From Geosiphon pyriformis (Eukaryota > Glomeromycota > Glomeromycetes > Archaeosporales > Geosiphonaceae): 57,823 nt of DNA. The first letter of the stretch is position 1; each line of letters starts with the position of its first letter. The notes below the pieces were generated by a model. That model was not told the DNA's origin. It saw only the letters and a list, made by a program, of their open reading frames with translations, and ran no database searches. Positions 38,101-48,382 of the stretch are shown here, one piece after another. The position numbers and the translations under genes are program-made. The stretch is from positions 326,468 through 384,290 of the forward strand of contig JAAOMT010000735.1 in assembly GCA_016748015.1 (NCBI GenBank). The letters are read 5' to 3'.

Positions 38101-38372
38101 CTTTGAGCAAGCGGACGATGAGATGAAAGGATTGCAACAACAGGTGAAAACTGTTCAATTCATTTAACATCGTATCTTTCAAAGCATTTTTTAAAAGTGG
38201 GTTCTTTTTTTAGATCATCAAGCGTCTAATTAGATTGCTTGAAATTAGTTATGAGTCAAATCCTAATGGTGAACTGCATTTCACTTTTTACTTTGTTCTA
38301 CTGAGACTGAGACATTTAATTCCAGAGGATTCATTTTGGATTTTATTAGATAATTGCCCAACCTTTATCTAG
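32144..38372 (+). CDS. FOCAD: Focadhesin/RST1-like protein (DUF3730 family)
   Basis: Large alpha-helical repeat protein. Eleven exons by hand: 32144-33391, 33457-34061, 34139-34296, 34370-34486, 34580-35374, 35439-35715, 35783-36188, 36264-36795, 36879-37345, 37406-38143 and 38214-38372 (TAG). They sum to 5502 nt, 1833 aa, close to human focadhesin (about 1800). All introns are GT-AG and short (59-93 nt). The N-terminal segment HPFILVITIKPEAW with following text resembles the HPLITVLEHRPDCW region of focadhesin, and the C-terminal FALPPINWFIVLSRF fits the family. Animal FOCAD stabilises the SKI complex and plant RST1 links SKI to the cytoplasmic exosome, so a role in mRNA surveillance is likely. 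Family assignment is by eye; orthology is inferred. Confidence 0.8.
36835..36861. repeat. AAT microsatellite inside a focadhesin-like intron
   Basis: Nine AAT units within the intron 36796-36878. Expansion here would lengthen the intron but not the protein. Confidence 0.85.
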
Positions 38373-38481
38373 GGCTTTCTAAATTAAGGAATTTCGTGGT
38401 GCCATTTTGGATCATGATCAATTTTTTAGTCTTAACTCATTAAAGTAATTTACAATTTTTATATTCTTTGCCCAAAGCATA

Positions 38482-39907
38482 ATGGTTCCCATCGAAAATT
38501 CACTTATTCTTAAATCTACTGGTCTGCCTATGCCTTTGGTTGGACTAGGTCTTTGGAAAGTAGGATAATTTAACGTACTGTTAATAGAAACGTTGATAAG
38601 TCTCGCTGATTCTGCTTTTCTCTCAGGTTGACAAAGATAAAGCCGCTGAAGTCGTGGTTGAAGCTTTGCGCACTGGCTATCGACTCCTGGTAAATTTTAT
38701 CTGAATAAGTCCCATTTTACCAAGTTTTATTCAGAACATGGGTTAAGTTCTACATTAGGATAATGGAAGTGATTATGGGAACGAGAAAGAAGTTGGCCAA
38801 GGTCTTCAAAAGGCATTTGATAGTGGAATTGTAAAACGCGAGGTATCGTATCATTTATATTGGTTAAGTTTAAATAAACGGCACCAAATTTAATTGATGC
38901 CTATTTTAGGATATTTTTGTGGTTTCCAAAGTGAGTCATTGCTTTTAAATATGTTCATGAATCACACTCAACAAAGCCATCAGTTAATAAATAAAATGGT
39001 TGCTCTGCACAGCTCTGGAATACGTTTCACAGCCGTGAAAATGTTCGACCAGCTTTGGAACGTACACTGAAAGACCTTGGATTGGATTACCTTGATCTTT
39101 ACCTTATCCACTTTCCTATTTCTCTCAAATACGTGGACCCTGCCATCCGCTATCCTCCCGGCTGGTACTATGATCCAGCTGTCGAAAAGGCAGTCCAGGA
39201 AAATGTGACTATACGGGAAACTTGGGAGGCGATGGAAGAACTGGTCAACGCTGGATTGGTTAAAGTAAAGTCTCCCTTGACATGTAAAAAAACTCTGTTT
39301 ATAGAAACGTCGCATATTTAAACCCAATTCTTTTGATCCTCGAATTTCAAGCATATAGGCCTATCAAATTTCTGTGCTCCTCTTATTCAGGATCTTCTCA
39401 AATATGCTCGCATCAGGCCAGATGTTTTGGAAATTGAGCATCATCCATATTTAACTCAAGAGATGCTTGTTCAATATGCTAAATCTCAAAATATTGCCCT
39501 CATCGGCTACTCCTCATTCGCTTCCCAGAGCTACGTTGAATTGAATTGGGATAAGGCAATCAATTATCCTTCACCTCTGAAACACAACCTTATTACTGAG
39601 ATCGCTCAAACTTATAAAAAATCTCCGGCACAGGTACGTGCTATCTTGAATGTTTAGGTTTTGCAGATTAGAGACCTTATAATAACCTATTCTTCAATTA
39701 TTTCAGATACTACTTCGTTGGGCAGTTCAACGAGAAATCGCTGTAATCCCAAAATCCAATAATTTGGATCGGGTTATAGAAAACAAGGAGATTTTTGATT
39801 TTTCATTAACAGAAGAAGAGATAAATAGAATCTTGTCGTTGAACATTAACGTTCGGTTTAATGATCCTGGAGAATACATGGGGCCTAATTTCGCTATCTT
39901 TGCTTGA
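38482..39907 (+). CDS. XYL1: Aldo-keto reductase, D-xylose reductase type (AKR2B)
   Basis: NAD(P)H-dependent reductase of 326 aa in seven exons: 38482-38559, 38627-38689, 38759-38842, 38910-38930 (a 21-nt micro-exon), 39013-39264, 39352-39633 and 39707-39907 (TGA); phases all agree. Signature features are [18 protein letters not shown] with the catalytic Asp and Tyr, the Lys in VVSKLWN, the His in LIHFP, IGLSNF, EHHPYL, the cofactor-binding IPKSNN and the C-terminal VRFNDPGEY. The [11 protein letters not shown] and RFNDP elements are typical of fungal xylose reductases, which convert xylose to xylitol. Other aldoses are possible substrates. Cytosolic. It starts only about 110 bp after the focadhesin-like stop. 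Confidence 0.9.
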
Positions 39908-40341
39908 GAATTGAGGTTTATACCAAGTTAATCCCAAGATTCGAAATTTAATTGATAGAATGTTTAAAACTTTTATGCATTGTCATAATTTAAAATAACT
40001 GCTATCAAAATTTCTACAGTTTTCCCTTGAAAAGGGGCCACAACTCCTTTGTATGCGTGTCACAACTTATCACATCGTGATACTAAATATCGCAGATAGC
40101 CGATTAATGATGAAAAATGACTAAATATTTTGTATACTATAAAAGATCGGTATAAATAGACCAAGAATACTTAACCCTAATTTCCTACTCTGCAATTATT
40201 ATTTCACTGAACATTATCTACAAGGTAGTCGGAATTTTCACCCTCCTCCTGTACTAAGGCCCTTAAAAAATTGTAAGGAAAAAGATCAGTTTTAAAGAGC
40301 AACAAGAATTAAATAAGATTGTGACTCAAAATATATTTGGC
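39908..40341. other. Intergenic region with TATA-like promoter
   Basis: Contains the 3' UTR of the reductase and the promoter of the next gene. Two TATA-like boxes at 40138-40158 are listed separately. Nothing else is seen. Confidence 0.6.
40138..40158 (+). promoter_or_regulatory. Tandem TATA-like boxes
   Basis: TATAAAAG (40138-40145) and TATAAATA (40151-40158), about 185-200 bp before the start codon of the MARVEL-like gene. The spacing allows a normal 5' UTR. No transcript data. Confidence 0.4.
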
Positions 40342-41551
40342 ATGGAAACGAAAAGAGACATAAGTAAGGGCCATGTCTATAATGGAAAACCGCATCGTCC
40401 ACCTAGCGCATATCAGCCAAACCTTTTTCCACTTAACCCCACTGAGGGGAATCCGTGGGCACATATTGACTCGAATGTACCCTATGTGTCTCATCAAAAT
40501 GAAATGAGTGACCATGAACGGGATTATCATAACCTGCGTCATTCATATGGACGTTCTGACTATGATAGGTCATATTCTAGAGTAAATGGGGCAGGCCAGC
40601 CGTATTCAGGTGGACATTATGACGAAAGTTATGATAACTATTATACGAGGAATCAACGCTCATCATATAATCAAAGACTGAATTCTCAAAAAGAGTCGCG
40701 TCGTCATTCAGAGAATGAAGCCCACCATGAGTCGTCGTATAATGGGAAACGTCATGAGCCTTATTTTAATGGCTCAAAACAGCAGCGACACAAAGAGCGA
40801 ACCTCAGAACCTTCTAAAAATTATGTTAATGATACTAACACAGATATTGCTACTAATAATTCAATGGAACCTGAGACTTCTGCGCAGATAAAAATAAAGG
40901 AATTAGGACCCAAAGTCTCACCACCAATAATTAAGGCTCTTCATACCGGCCAACCAAACGGCAAGCGGCTTTTGTTACGTTTTATTCAGTTTCTTGCCAG
41001 TATTGCCGCGTTTTGTTTCATTGTTGGGGCTCCTGGCGTAGGTTATTTGTTGAGGCATTAATGCAAACCGAATTTTTATGAGCAAAAGAATGAACTTATT
41101 GAATTTATTTGATATCTAGTATTCCGGTCAGGACACTCCATTCGGAGATAAATCCGGTGTGATTGTTCTCTATATTCTCTCCATGTTATCCTCTCTAGTC
41201 TCCTTATATTTTCTCATAAACTACTGCACTCGTCGTTTTAAACATGGCGAAAAATTAAGGCGGTGGATTTTACTTGGTGTGGATATGTTTTTTGCTATTT
41301 CATGGGGCGCAGATGTTGTTATCTTGGTTGACAAGTTTAAGTGTTCCCCTGGAGGTTATAATCATTGGTAAGTGGGAAGTTGAATTTGTCACAAGCCTAT
41401 TTGAATTCACTAAATTGTTCAATTTAGGTGTGATTTTTACAATACGAGTATCTTTTTTTCGGTGGTTGCTTTCGCTTCATATACAATATCCTTTTTTTGG
41501 GATATTGTGGGAAGTTTTTCGAAAAAATCCCAAATGAACTACGCAGCGTAA
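40342..41551 (+). CDS. MARVEL-like four-helix membrane protein with disordered N-tail
   Basis: Three exons: 40342-41037, 41120-41367 and 41428-41551 (TAA). I start at the ATG at 40342, since the open frame upstream has no ATG. The first ~200 residues are hydrophilic and rich in Tyr, His, Ser, Asn and Arg (repeated YDxSY/YNxR patterns). Then come four hydrophobic helices: LLRFIQFLASIAAFCFIVG, VIVLYILSMLSSLVSLYFLI, WILLGVDMFFAISWGADVVIL, and SIFFSVVAFASYTISFFW. A Cys-containing loop (KFKCSPGGYNHWCDF) lies between helices 3 and 4. This four-helix layout with a Trp in helix 3 is that of fungal MARVEL-domain proteins, which act in membrane apposition and eisosome-like domains. Exact role unknown. 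Confidence 0.8.
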
Positions 41552-42014
41552 GGAAAAAGCGCTTTTGATATTGGTTACTGCTTCTATTTTCATTTTTGGA
41601 TAAAAGAGAATGAACATTGAGTTTTTTGTCATTTAATAATATTATTGGAGTCCTTATTTCAAAGAGCCCAAGTTCTTAAAATATAGGACATTACACAAAG
41701 GGGTCGCTTTAATTTTATTTAGGAACTCTTCCTCTTTCAATTCCTCTTGTCATTTTTATGAACACGTTCAGCTTAGTTATTTCATATTATCCTTAAATGA
41801 TAGTGATTTCGGAGCATAATTAAAATTCTTTTTTGACGCGTTGTTTATGGATCTACTGAATGTTATTCCGAACACTGAAAATCATACATAAAAAAACGAT
41901 ATAGTAACTAAATTGGCTTTGTTATCGATTTAGCAAGTTCCATGGCAAATCAGGAATAGGACTTGCTCAAAATTTTTAACCAAGAATATTGTAGATGAAA
42001 AATTTAGGTGTTTT
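41552..42014. other. Intergenic, 3' side of the MARVEL-like gene
   Basis: No gene found. Contains only the T5 terminator of the tRNA gene at its right end. Confidence 0.6.
41998..42002 (-). terminator. Pol III terminator of tRNA-Ser
   Basis: Five T on the minus strand, 12 nt after the tRNA 3' end, as expected for RNA polymerase III. Confidence 0.7.
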
Positions 42015-42096
42015 CGTCGCCTGCAGGATTCGAACCTGCGCGTCCAAAGGACAATGGCTTAGCAGGCCACCGCGTTAACCACTCCGCCAAAGCGAC
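42015..42096 (-). tRNA. tRNA-Ser(GCT)
   Basis: 82 nt on the minus strand. The acceptor stem is GTCGCTT paired with AGGCGAC plus discriminator G. D-arm TGGCGGAGTGGTTAACGC. Anticodon loop CTGCTAA, with GCT reading AGC/AGT serine codons. A long variable arm follows, as in type II tRNAs, then a T-arm with GGTTCGAATCC, which is the B box. There is no intron. CCA is not encoded, as normal for eukaryotes. Confidence 0.97.
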
Positions 42097-43183
42097 TAAC
42101 TGTTCTTACCATCACTCCTACTTATTGATAATTAGATAGCATTTAAGGATCAATTTTTACAAATTGCTTCTCACGAAAAACTTCATGAGAACATAATCTC
42201 TTTAATCCTTAAAGCTTGTATGGGAACCGAGACATTTGTGTTTAGATAGATTTACCACGCTCGTAGTATGGGAATTCTTTTTTCACAGCGGTATTTCTTT
42301 GAGAAGATAGTGCTTTCTGCAACTCTGAAAGCTCCTTTCGAATGTTTTAGATAAACATGACCACAGAATAATGTTACATTCTCCCGCCTATTTGAAATCA
42401 TTTATATTATGAATCAAACTCTATCAACTTTAGACTGGTTTTATGTTTCAAATTATTTTTGAATATTCCTATCAACTCTGTTGAAGCTTTGACTTAAATC
42501 GCTAAAGCAATTACTTTCAAAATGCTCAACATCAATGCTTCTGCATTTTACCTGACTCTCAACCAGGTTTTCGAGAAACTACAACCACGGAGATTTAATC
42601 AAAGACATTCACCAAGTATGTTCTATAATCAGTTATTAACCTGCTTATTGACTTGATCATTAATCTGATCAGTAACCAAATTATTAACTTGATTATTTGT
42701 ATAATTAAAACTTTTTAGAGCTGTGGAAAATCACTAAAAATAATGAAAATTTTTATTTAATTAATTATTTCTTAACAGTTTTTCAAATTAAAGTTAACTG
42801 ACATTTTTTTGAATTTGTATTTTTGTTAAATTAATTTAAAAAATAAAAAACTTGCTTTTGTAATTTATTGAATAAACAATGGTTAAAAATAAATATTTTT
42901 TGTAATTTTATAAAATTTTGTTATTTGTAATTTTAATTTATAATAATATTAACATAATTATTTGCATTTAATTTGTTATTAATTCTTATTAAACAATGTT
43001 AAATTTTTTTTATATATAATTTTGACCATTTTATTTTATTTAACAAGTACAGTTTAATTACTACTTACTACAATACAATTTTAAAAATTTCAAAATAAGT
43101 ATGATGTTATAAAACTGTTTTTTTTTGATATATTAATATTAATAGTTTTAATTAAAACTGTAATTAGTTTTTTAATTCTGATT
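42097..43183. other. Intergenic AT-rich DNA with tRNA upstream region
   Basis: No gene. The stretch around 42615-42710 has loosely repeated units of the type ATTAACTTGATTAT and GATCATTAATCTGATCAG, too diverged to call a tandem array. From 42720 it is homopolymer-rich AT sequence, into which copy E inserted. Confidence 0.6.
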
Positions 43184-43192
43184 ATTTAATAT
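43184..43192. repeat. Target-site duplication of LINE E (5' side)
   Basis: ATTTAATAT, identical to 45521-45529 and directly at the junction with LINE sequence. Confidence 0.65.
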
Positions 43193-45520
43193 AGCCCATA
43201 GAGGGGAATCTCATCAGTATCTCAGTATTTTTTTGTCAACTGAGGGTTTTTCAAAGCCTAACTTGACTAAGACACATTCGGATGTTCATTTTTTTATTAA
43301 TTTGGTTCTGAAGAAGGCAGTTTCAGATAAGCAATTCTTGTATCTGGTGTCAGCAGTTCTCCATCCCATAATTGGCTACAGAATACAGTTTGGCTATATT
43401 CCTATTGGTATGTGTGATAAATAGGATGCTCTGATTCACAGGAGCTTGAAGCTAAAAGCTGGTCTTTCACTGGATTTTCTTAGTGATATTATTCACCATT
43501 CTTCCTTTTATGGTTTAAAGTCATTTTCACAGTGTCAATCTGAGAGTAAAGTGGTTTCGCTTATTAGTTTTGCGAACTCTAGTGGGATTTTGGGATGTCT
43601 GTTTGGTCACAGATCACATGATTTACAGATTCTGTGTTGGCAGCCCATTCACCTACTGATCTCTCCTGCTCGTATTTGCGTCAGTGTTTCTAATAATTTC
43701 TTGGCTGATATAGTTCACATTCTCCTTGATTGCAATTTGTCTTTGGGTGGCTCTTTGACCAGTGCTTTTTGGTTTTATGACAGGGTTCCTATGTCTGTTG
43801 TTCTTGATAAGTCTTTGTTTTTCAAGTTTTTATCTTTTTTCCAGTGTTTTGGCATTGCTTTTGTGGATTAGCTTTGTAATCGACATGGTGTTGTTTTTAG
43901 CTAGCACATCTTCAAGTGGTAGAAGAGACTGGACCCTCATGGCCTGGTTCCTGATTGGTTCAGACCTTCTGTTGCATTTTTTGCAGCTTTTCATTCCTCT
44001 TCCACAGCCTCAGTTGGTGCTGGTCTTCTTAACTTTTGTGAGTCTGATGATTTTGTGTTTGCCCACAATTGTCTTTCTCAGGTTAACATTGATAGTTTGT
44101 CAGTATATACGGATGGTTTTTTGAGGAATTTGGGCACAGTTGATTGCAGAGCTGGAGCAGTGGTTTTTTTTGAGAACATTGATTTGAGTGTGGGTGTTGG
44201 TGTTTAAGGTTTAGTGTTATCTACTTTGGCGGAGTTACAGGCTATAGTGTTGGCTTTGGAGTGCATGTTTGCAGCTCATTCTGTTAATTTGTTTTCGGAT
44301 AATCAAGCAGCTTTAGATGCTTGTAAGTCTGAGTTAAGCCTGGTGTGCCCTGACTTTCGCAATTGATGTTGGGTCGAGCGTTAGTATATTCGGAATGTTA
44401 TCCACAGTAAGAATTTGAAAGTTAGCTGGCACAAAGTCAAGGGCCACTCCAGCATTTCAGAGAATAATCGTGCTGATAGTATCACTGATGCTGCTTCTCT
44501 ATCTGGTTGGTATCTCTCTTTTCATATGGATGAACACTTTTTGTTGACGGATGATGGTGTTGTTTCTGGTAATTTTAGACACTTTGTTTGAAATGTTTGT
44601 TATGCAGTTTGTCGTGCACACTGGAAGGTCAGTTCTGGTTCTGGATTTCTGGCTAGTAGTTTGCATTCAGATGTTGACTGGCTTAGCTCTTCTAGGGTTT
44701 GGCATCCTGACTTGCATATGGCCACCAGTTTTATTAGTAGACTCACAGCTGATACTCATACTTATCTTATGAAGGCTTTGTACTATTGGCTTTCTGTAAC
44801 TGTTTGGAGGCACATTTACAATAAATGTTACCCTAATGTTCTGTATCTGTATTGTGGTGAGGTAGAGGTTTCTGATCATGTGTTTTCTTGTGTGGTTGAT
44901 GATTTGGCTTGTCATCAGGTTCTGGAATCCTGCATGTTTTCTTGGAAGTCACTTTCTGGGCTCTTTTTTTCCTCTTCGGTTGTGTTGCAGTTGATGTTAT
45001 CCTGTGCTCTGGATTTACTGGTTTCCTTAGCTTTTTACAAGAGTTTTGTTTTCAATGGTTGGCTTCAAAAAGCTGTTACTGTCTTCCATGACCCCAAGAT
45101 TGCTGGTGTTAAAATTACTGATTTTATGCACTCTATATGTTCTACTTTTAGGAATAATATTTGGTTGGTCTGTGCCAAGCATTATGCTTTTATGGAAAAA
45201 AATGGCCTGATTCCAGTGGACGGGTCATTTGTCATCCCAGTTTCTGGTTTGGTTTCGAGATTTTCAGCTGGTGTGGTTAAATTGTTTGGTATTACTGAAG
45301 CCTTTGGCGTTCTTTTTGGTTTTTGCAAGTCTTGTTCGTTTTTTTCAGACATTGGTGACCTGGTGTCTGTTAATATAGTTGTGTAGTGTTGTCTTGACTG
45401 GCTCGAGTGGCTGGTCACATGTGGTAAAATGCATGATTCACGCCTAGTTTAGATTATTTCATTGATGTATAGTTCTAAGTGGTGTTTGGACCTCACTCAT
45501 TAAACGTAATAAAAAAAAAA
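43193..45520 (+). mobile_element. LINE copy E, 5'-truncated
   Basis: A 2.3-kb fragment collinear with copy D from about 29335 to its 3' end, including the 3' UTR with GTGGCTGGTCACATG and an A tail. It starts abruptly inside the RT domain, just after the catalytic motif, and is bounded by an exact 9-bp direct repeat. That is the usual product of incomplete target-primed reverse transcription. It is closest to copy D by eye. Confidence 0.92.
43194..45386 (+). pseudogene. LINE E partial ORF2 (RT thumb, RNase H, CCHC)
   Basis: Single frame with no frameshift over 2.2 kb, interrupted by stops. Trp to TAG at 43422 and at two sites near 43902-43920. Gln to TAG near 43869. TAA near 44205. TGA at 44364, also present in copy D at 30505. 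Trp to TGA near 44589. RNase H blocks SVYTDG, AELQA and SDNQ and the motif CLYCGEVEVSDHVFSC-like (here LYLYCGEVEVSDHVFSC) are still readable. Confidence 0.85.
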
Positions 45521-45529
45521 ATTTAATAT
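45521..45529. repeat. Target-site duplication of LINE E (3' side)
   Basis: ATTTAATAT, the partner of 43184-43192, directly after the A tail. Confidence 0.65.
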
Positions 45530-46198
45530 TGTTAATGTTATAATAAAGAGTTTTCTATTAAAATTACAAATAAGTTTTTTTTAATCTTTGTTGCTTTTAT
45601 ATATAATGTATTTTTTTTAAAAGTTAATCTAAAATCTATTTACTATTATTGGAGTTTTTTTTGAGACTATTTTTGCAATTGTCTAAAGTGTTTCTTTAAT
45701 CTAAAACATGAAATATTAATGGTCTTAAATGCTTTTTCTAAATAAAACAATAAAGTTTTTTATTAATATAATGTAATTTTAATCAACTTAAATAACTAAT
45801 TACATGTAAAAAATACATATGTTATATATAAATAAATAATTATTAAATAACATTCAATAAACATCAAAAAAATGTAATTTGAACGTAATAATAACTTGAA
45901 ATCCTTTCCTGGTTTATTTTTTTTTTATTTCAAATACTTATTGATAAACCAAAAAATTTACCCGTTTTTTGGTTTTACTAAAGAAAAAATTGCTATATTA
46001 GAAATCAAAAGCAATTAGAAAAAATATTAAAATTTGCATAGCTTAATAAATTTTTTAACAGTTTGATATTTGTGTATTTAATTATGTAATGACTGAGAAT
46101 TCTGATTGGTTGCGAACAGCGATAAATTCTTACCAACATAAGAACTCAAATATTATAAAAATTCACGAGACATCATTCTCCTTTCACAACTGGGAGAT
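45530..46198. other. AT-rich spacer and promoter of the polyQ gene
   Basis: Mostly AT-rich with no ORF. The last 120 bp are more balanced and should hold the promoter; a TATA-like box is listed separately. Confidence 0.6.
46154..46161 (+). promoter_or_regulatory. TATA-like box before the polyQ gene
   Basis: TATAAAAA about 40 bp before the ATG at 46199. That is very close unless the 5' UTR is short, so the role is uncertain. Confidence 0.3.
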
Positions 46199-48382
46199 AT
46201 GCAAAATCCTGGGCAAGGGGAAAAGGGTCATGTAAAAGCCACTAAGACTAATAATGGCTCTCGTTCCAAACCCCAGAATAATAATTTGGCTGGAGTCATA
46301 AATTCCTTCAACACTCTTGCCGTCACACCAAATGAGGGGGCGATTCTAACGAGGGACCCATCTGTGGCTAATAATATAAGACAGGAGAACACTGATCGTA
46401 AGGGCGGTATAAGAAAATCAGAAGGAGGGAAAAAGAATAAGGCAAATGGGCGTGGGAGTGGTAATAATGCTAAAGAAAGAGTTGGATCAGCTTCACGTTC
46501 AAGTAGTGTCCACAGTCGCAACTCCAATTTTGCCAACCGTGAGAATCGGGCGAATAATAGGGAACCTAGTGAGGAAGGTGTTCTTAGCTCACAAGCGAAC
46601 AATATTCAGGTTGAAAATTTTGTGAGTCATAGTCAAAACCCATATTTAACACCAATTTATAAGAGGGACAAGGAGACAGAAAGTTTTCATAGAGTTGGAA
46701 TGAATGGTCCACCAGCAAATAACATGATGCAACCACAACCTCCAATACTAAACCATGCTCCACAGCCTATGCCTCATCAAACTTTCAGGCCTGCTGTTCA
46801 AGTGCAATCCTTTCAAACACCAGTTCAGCTTGTAGCACCTCCAGAGCCTCCTTCAATGACTTCCGAAAACACTGATACCGTTGATGTTAAGCTCAAAATT
46901 TCAGCTTGGCATACATTGGCGGATTCAAAGGCAAAATTAAAGGATGGTCTTGGAACTGGTAACCTGCACCGTCAAGGGAAAAATTATATTCCAGTTGCTG
47001 AAGAAACTGTTTTGGAGATTCAAAGTAAGGGCGGGGGAAAGAAAAAGAAGAGAGCTTCAGCTCCCACAACAAGGCGTAAATCTTCAAGCGCCAGTAAGGT
47101 TGGCTTAAAGGGAAAAGCAGGCCCAAAACCTGAAACGATAAAGCCAAAAATAAACAAAGGTCCCAAGATTTCAAAAGAACCTAACAAACCAGTTTCTGTT
47201 GTGCCTAGCGTGCAACCATTGGGTTCAAGATCAAATATTATTCTCACCAATCCTGAAAACCTCCAACAACAACAACCTCAATTTAATAATAACAATCGAA
47301 ATCAATCAACTGCACTCGGGAATCAAAATGGTTTTCATCAACCGCTACCTCAACAATCAACGACTCTGTATACACCTGTATATCAAAGTTCATCGCCTTC
47401 AGGTCCTACTATAGGAAGCTCTCCTAATTTTATTCGACCAACACAGCCAATACAGCTATCACATCCAAATCCCAGTATTTGGAAAGAACCTCAACATCTT
47501 GTCAATGAAAGATTCTGGGAGTTACCGAAGAATGTATCTCCTCCACTACAAGAGCAACAACAACAGAGACCACCCCCACCGACAAAACAATCCAACCCAA
47601 ACGGTAACTTGAATATATCAGCTTCAGGTCTTCAGTCACCGCAACAACAGCAACAACAACAACAACAACAAAAACAACAACAACAACAACAGCAACAACA
47701 ACAACAACAGCAACAACAACAACAACAAATATATTCACTTAATCAGGGGCAATACGCATATGAAAATCATTCCCCACCTGCACGATCGCCGGCGAGATCT
47801 CCACGACCTACAAAATCTTTTACTCATGAAAAACCCTCAGAATCGTATTTGAAACCCTCCCTTAACCAACAAACATCATCATTACCTCTTCGAAACTCAA
47901 CTCAAAATGAAAATAAACGTGAATTTCATCAACCATTATCAGTTGAATACGATTTTAGGGATGCATACGACGATGGTGACGACGAGGAGGATGCATCGGA
48001 CTTTGAAGATTATGAAGGGGAATCTGATGAGCAAGAGGGTGAATGGGATTCAGAGGAACAAGAAGATGAACAGCCGGAAGATTATAATGGGCAAGCTGAG
48101 TTTTATGCTCAAGAACCCTATAATTATCAGCAACAAGGAAGTTATTTACGACAAGAAAATATTACTATCCCTCGAATTCCTGCTAATGATCGGGGTCAAT
48201 TACTTTTGACCATTAATGTGGAACTTGATGATGATCGAAATCAAGCTATTGAGGTATACATGAATGATAAACCCGCCAAATTGGCAGAAGTTTTCTGCCA
48301 AAAGCATAACGTGACAAATCCAGTTGTTTTGCCAGCGTTGATAAGTCTTATCACAGAGGAGAGAGAAAAACGATTAGGATGA
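46199..48382 (+). CDS. Disordered polyQ protein with small C-terminal module
   Basis: Intron-less 727-aa protein, stop TGA. I do not recognise the family. Order: basic, Asn/Gly/Ser-rich N-terminus; a short ordered-looking patch (ISAWHTLADSKAKLKDGLG, about residues 234-252) followed by a Lys-rich GGGKKKKRAS patch; Pro/Gln/Asn-rich stretch; polyQ (about residues 482-510); RSPARSPRP; an acidic stretch of Asp/Glu (about 585-645); and a final ~60-residue module (LLLTINVELD... FCQKHNV... LISLITEE) predicted as beta-beta-alpha-alpha. The same pattern ends the next gene. The composition suggests an RNA-binding or condensate-forming protein; this is inference only. Confidence 0.8.
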   Translation: MQNPGQGEKGHVKATKTNNGSRSKPQNNNLAGVINSFNTLAVTPNEGAILTRDPSVANNIRQENTDRKGGIRKSEGGKKNKANGRGSGNNAKERVGSASRSSSVHSRNSNFANRENRANNREPSEEGVLSSQANNIQVENFVSHSQNPYLTPIYKRDKETESFHRVGMNGPPANNMMQPQPPILNHAPQPMPHQTFRPAVQVQSFQTPVQLVAPPEPPSMTSENTDTVDVKLKISAWHTLADSKAKLKDGLGTGNLHRQGKNYIPVAEETVLEIQSKGGGKKKKRASAPTTRRKSSSASKVGLKGKAGPKPETIKPKINKGPKISKEPNKPVSVVPSVQPLGSRSNIILTNPENLQQQQPQFNNNNRNQSTALGNQNGFHQPLPQQSTTLYTPVYQSSSPSGPTIGSSPNFIRPTQPIQLSHPNPSIWKEPQHLVNERFWELPKNVSPPLQEQQQQRPPPPTKQSNPNGNLNISASGLQSPQQQQQQQQQQKQQQQQQQQQQQQQQQQQQIYSLNQGQYAYENHSPPARSPARSPRPTKSFTHEKPSESYLKPSLNQQTSSLPLRNSTQNENKREFHQPLSVEYDFRDAYDDGDDEEDASDFEDYEGESDEQEGEWDSEEQEDEQPEDYNGQAEFYAQEPYNYQQQGSYLRQENITIPRIPANDRGQLLLTINVELDDDRNQAIEVYMNDKPAKLAEVFCQKHNVTNPVVLPALISLITEEREKRLG
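47642..47728 (+). repeat. CAA/CAG repeat coding polyglutamine
   Basis: 29 codons, all Gln except one Lys. Mixed CAA/CAG codons, mostly CAA, which should limit slippage compared with a pure repeat. Confidence 0.9.

Noticed and set aside
41486-41494. Second U12-type donor ATATCCTTT in the MARVEL-like gene
   Set aside because: It lies within exon 3, and the reading frame through it makes a good transmembrane helix down to the stop codon. No intron is needed there.
42615-42710. Tandem or CRISPR-like array
   Set aside because: The repeated ATTAACTTGATTAT-like units are short, uneven and diverged. In a eukaryotic intergenic region this is simple-sequence drift.
47502-47738. Minus-strand ORF of valine repeats
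   Set aside because: It is the reverse reading of the polyglutamine tract and nothing more.
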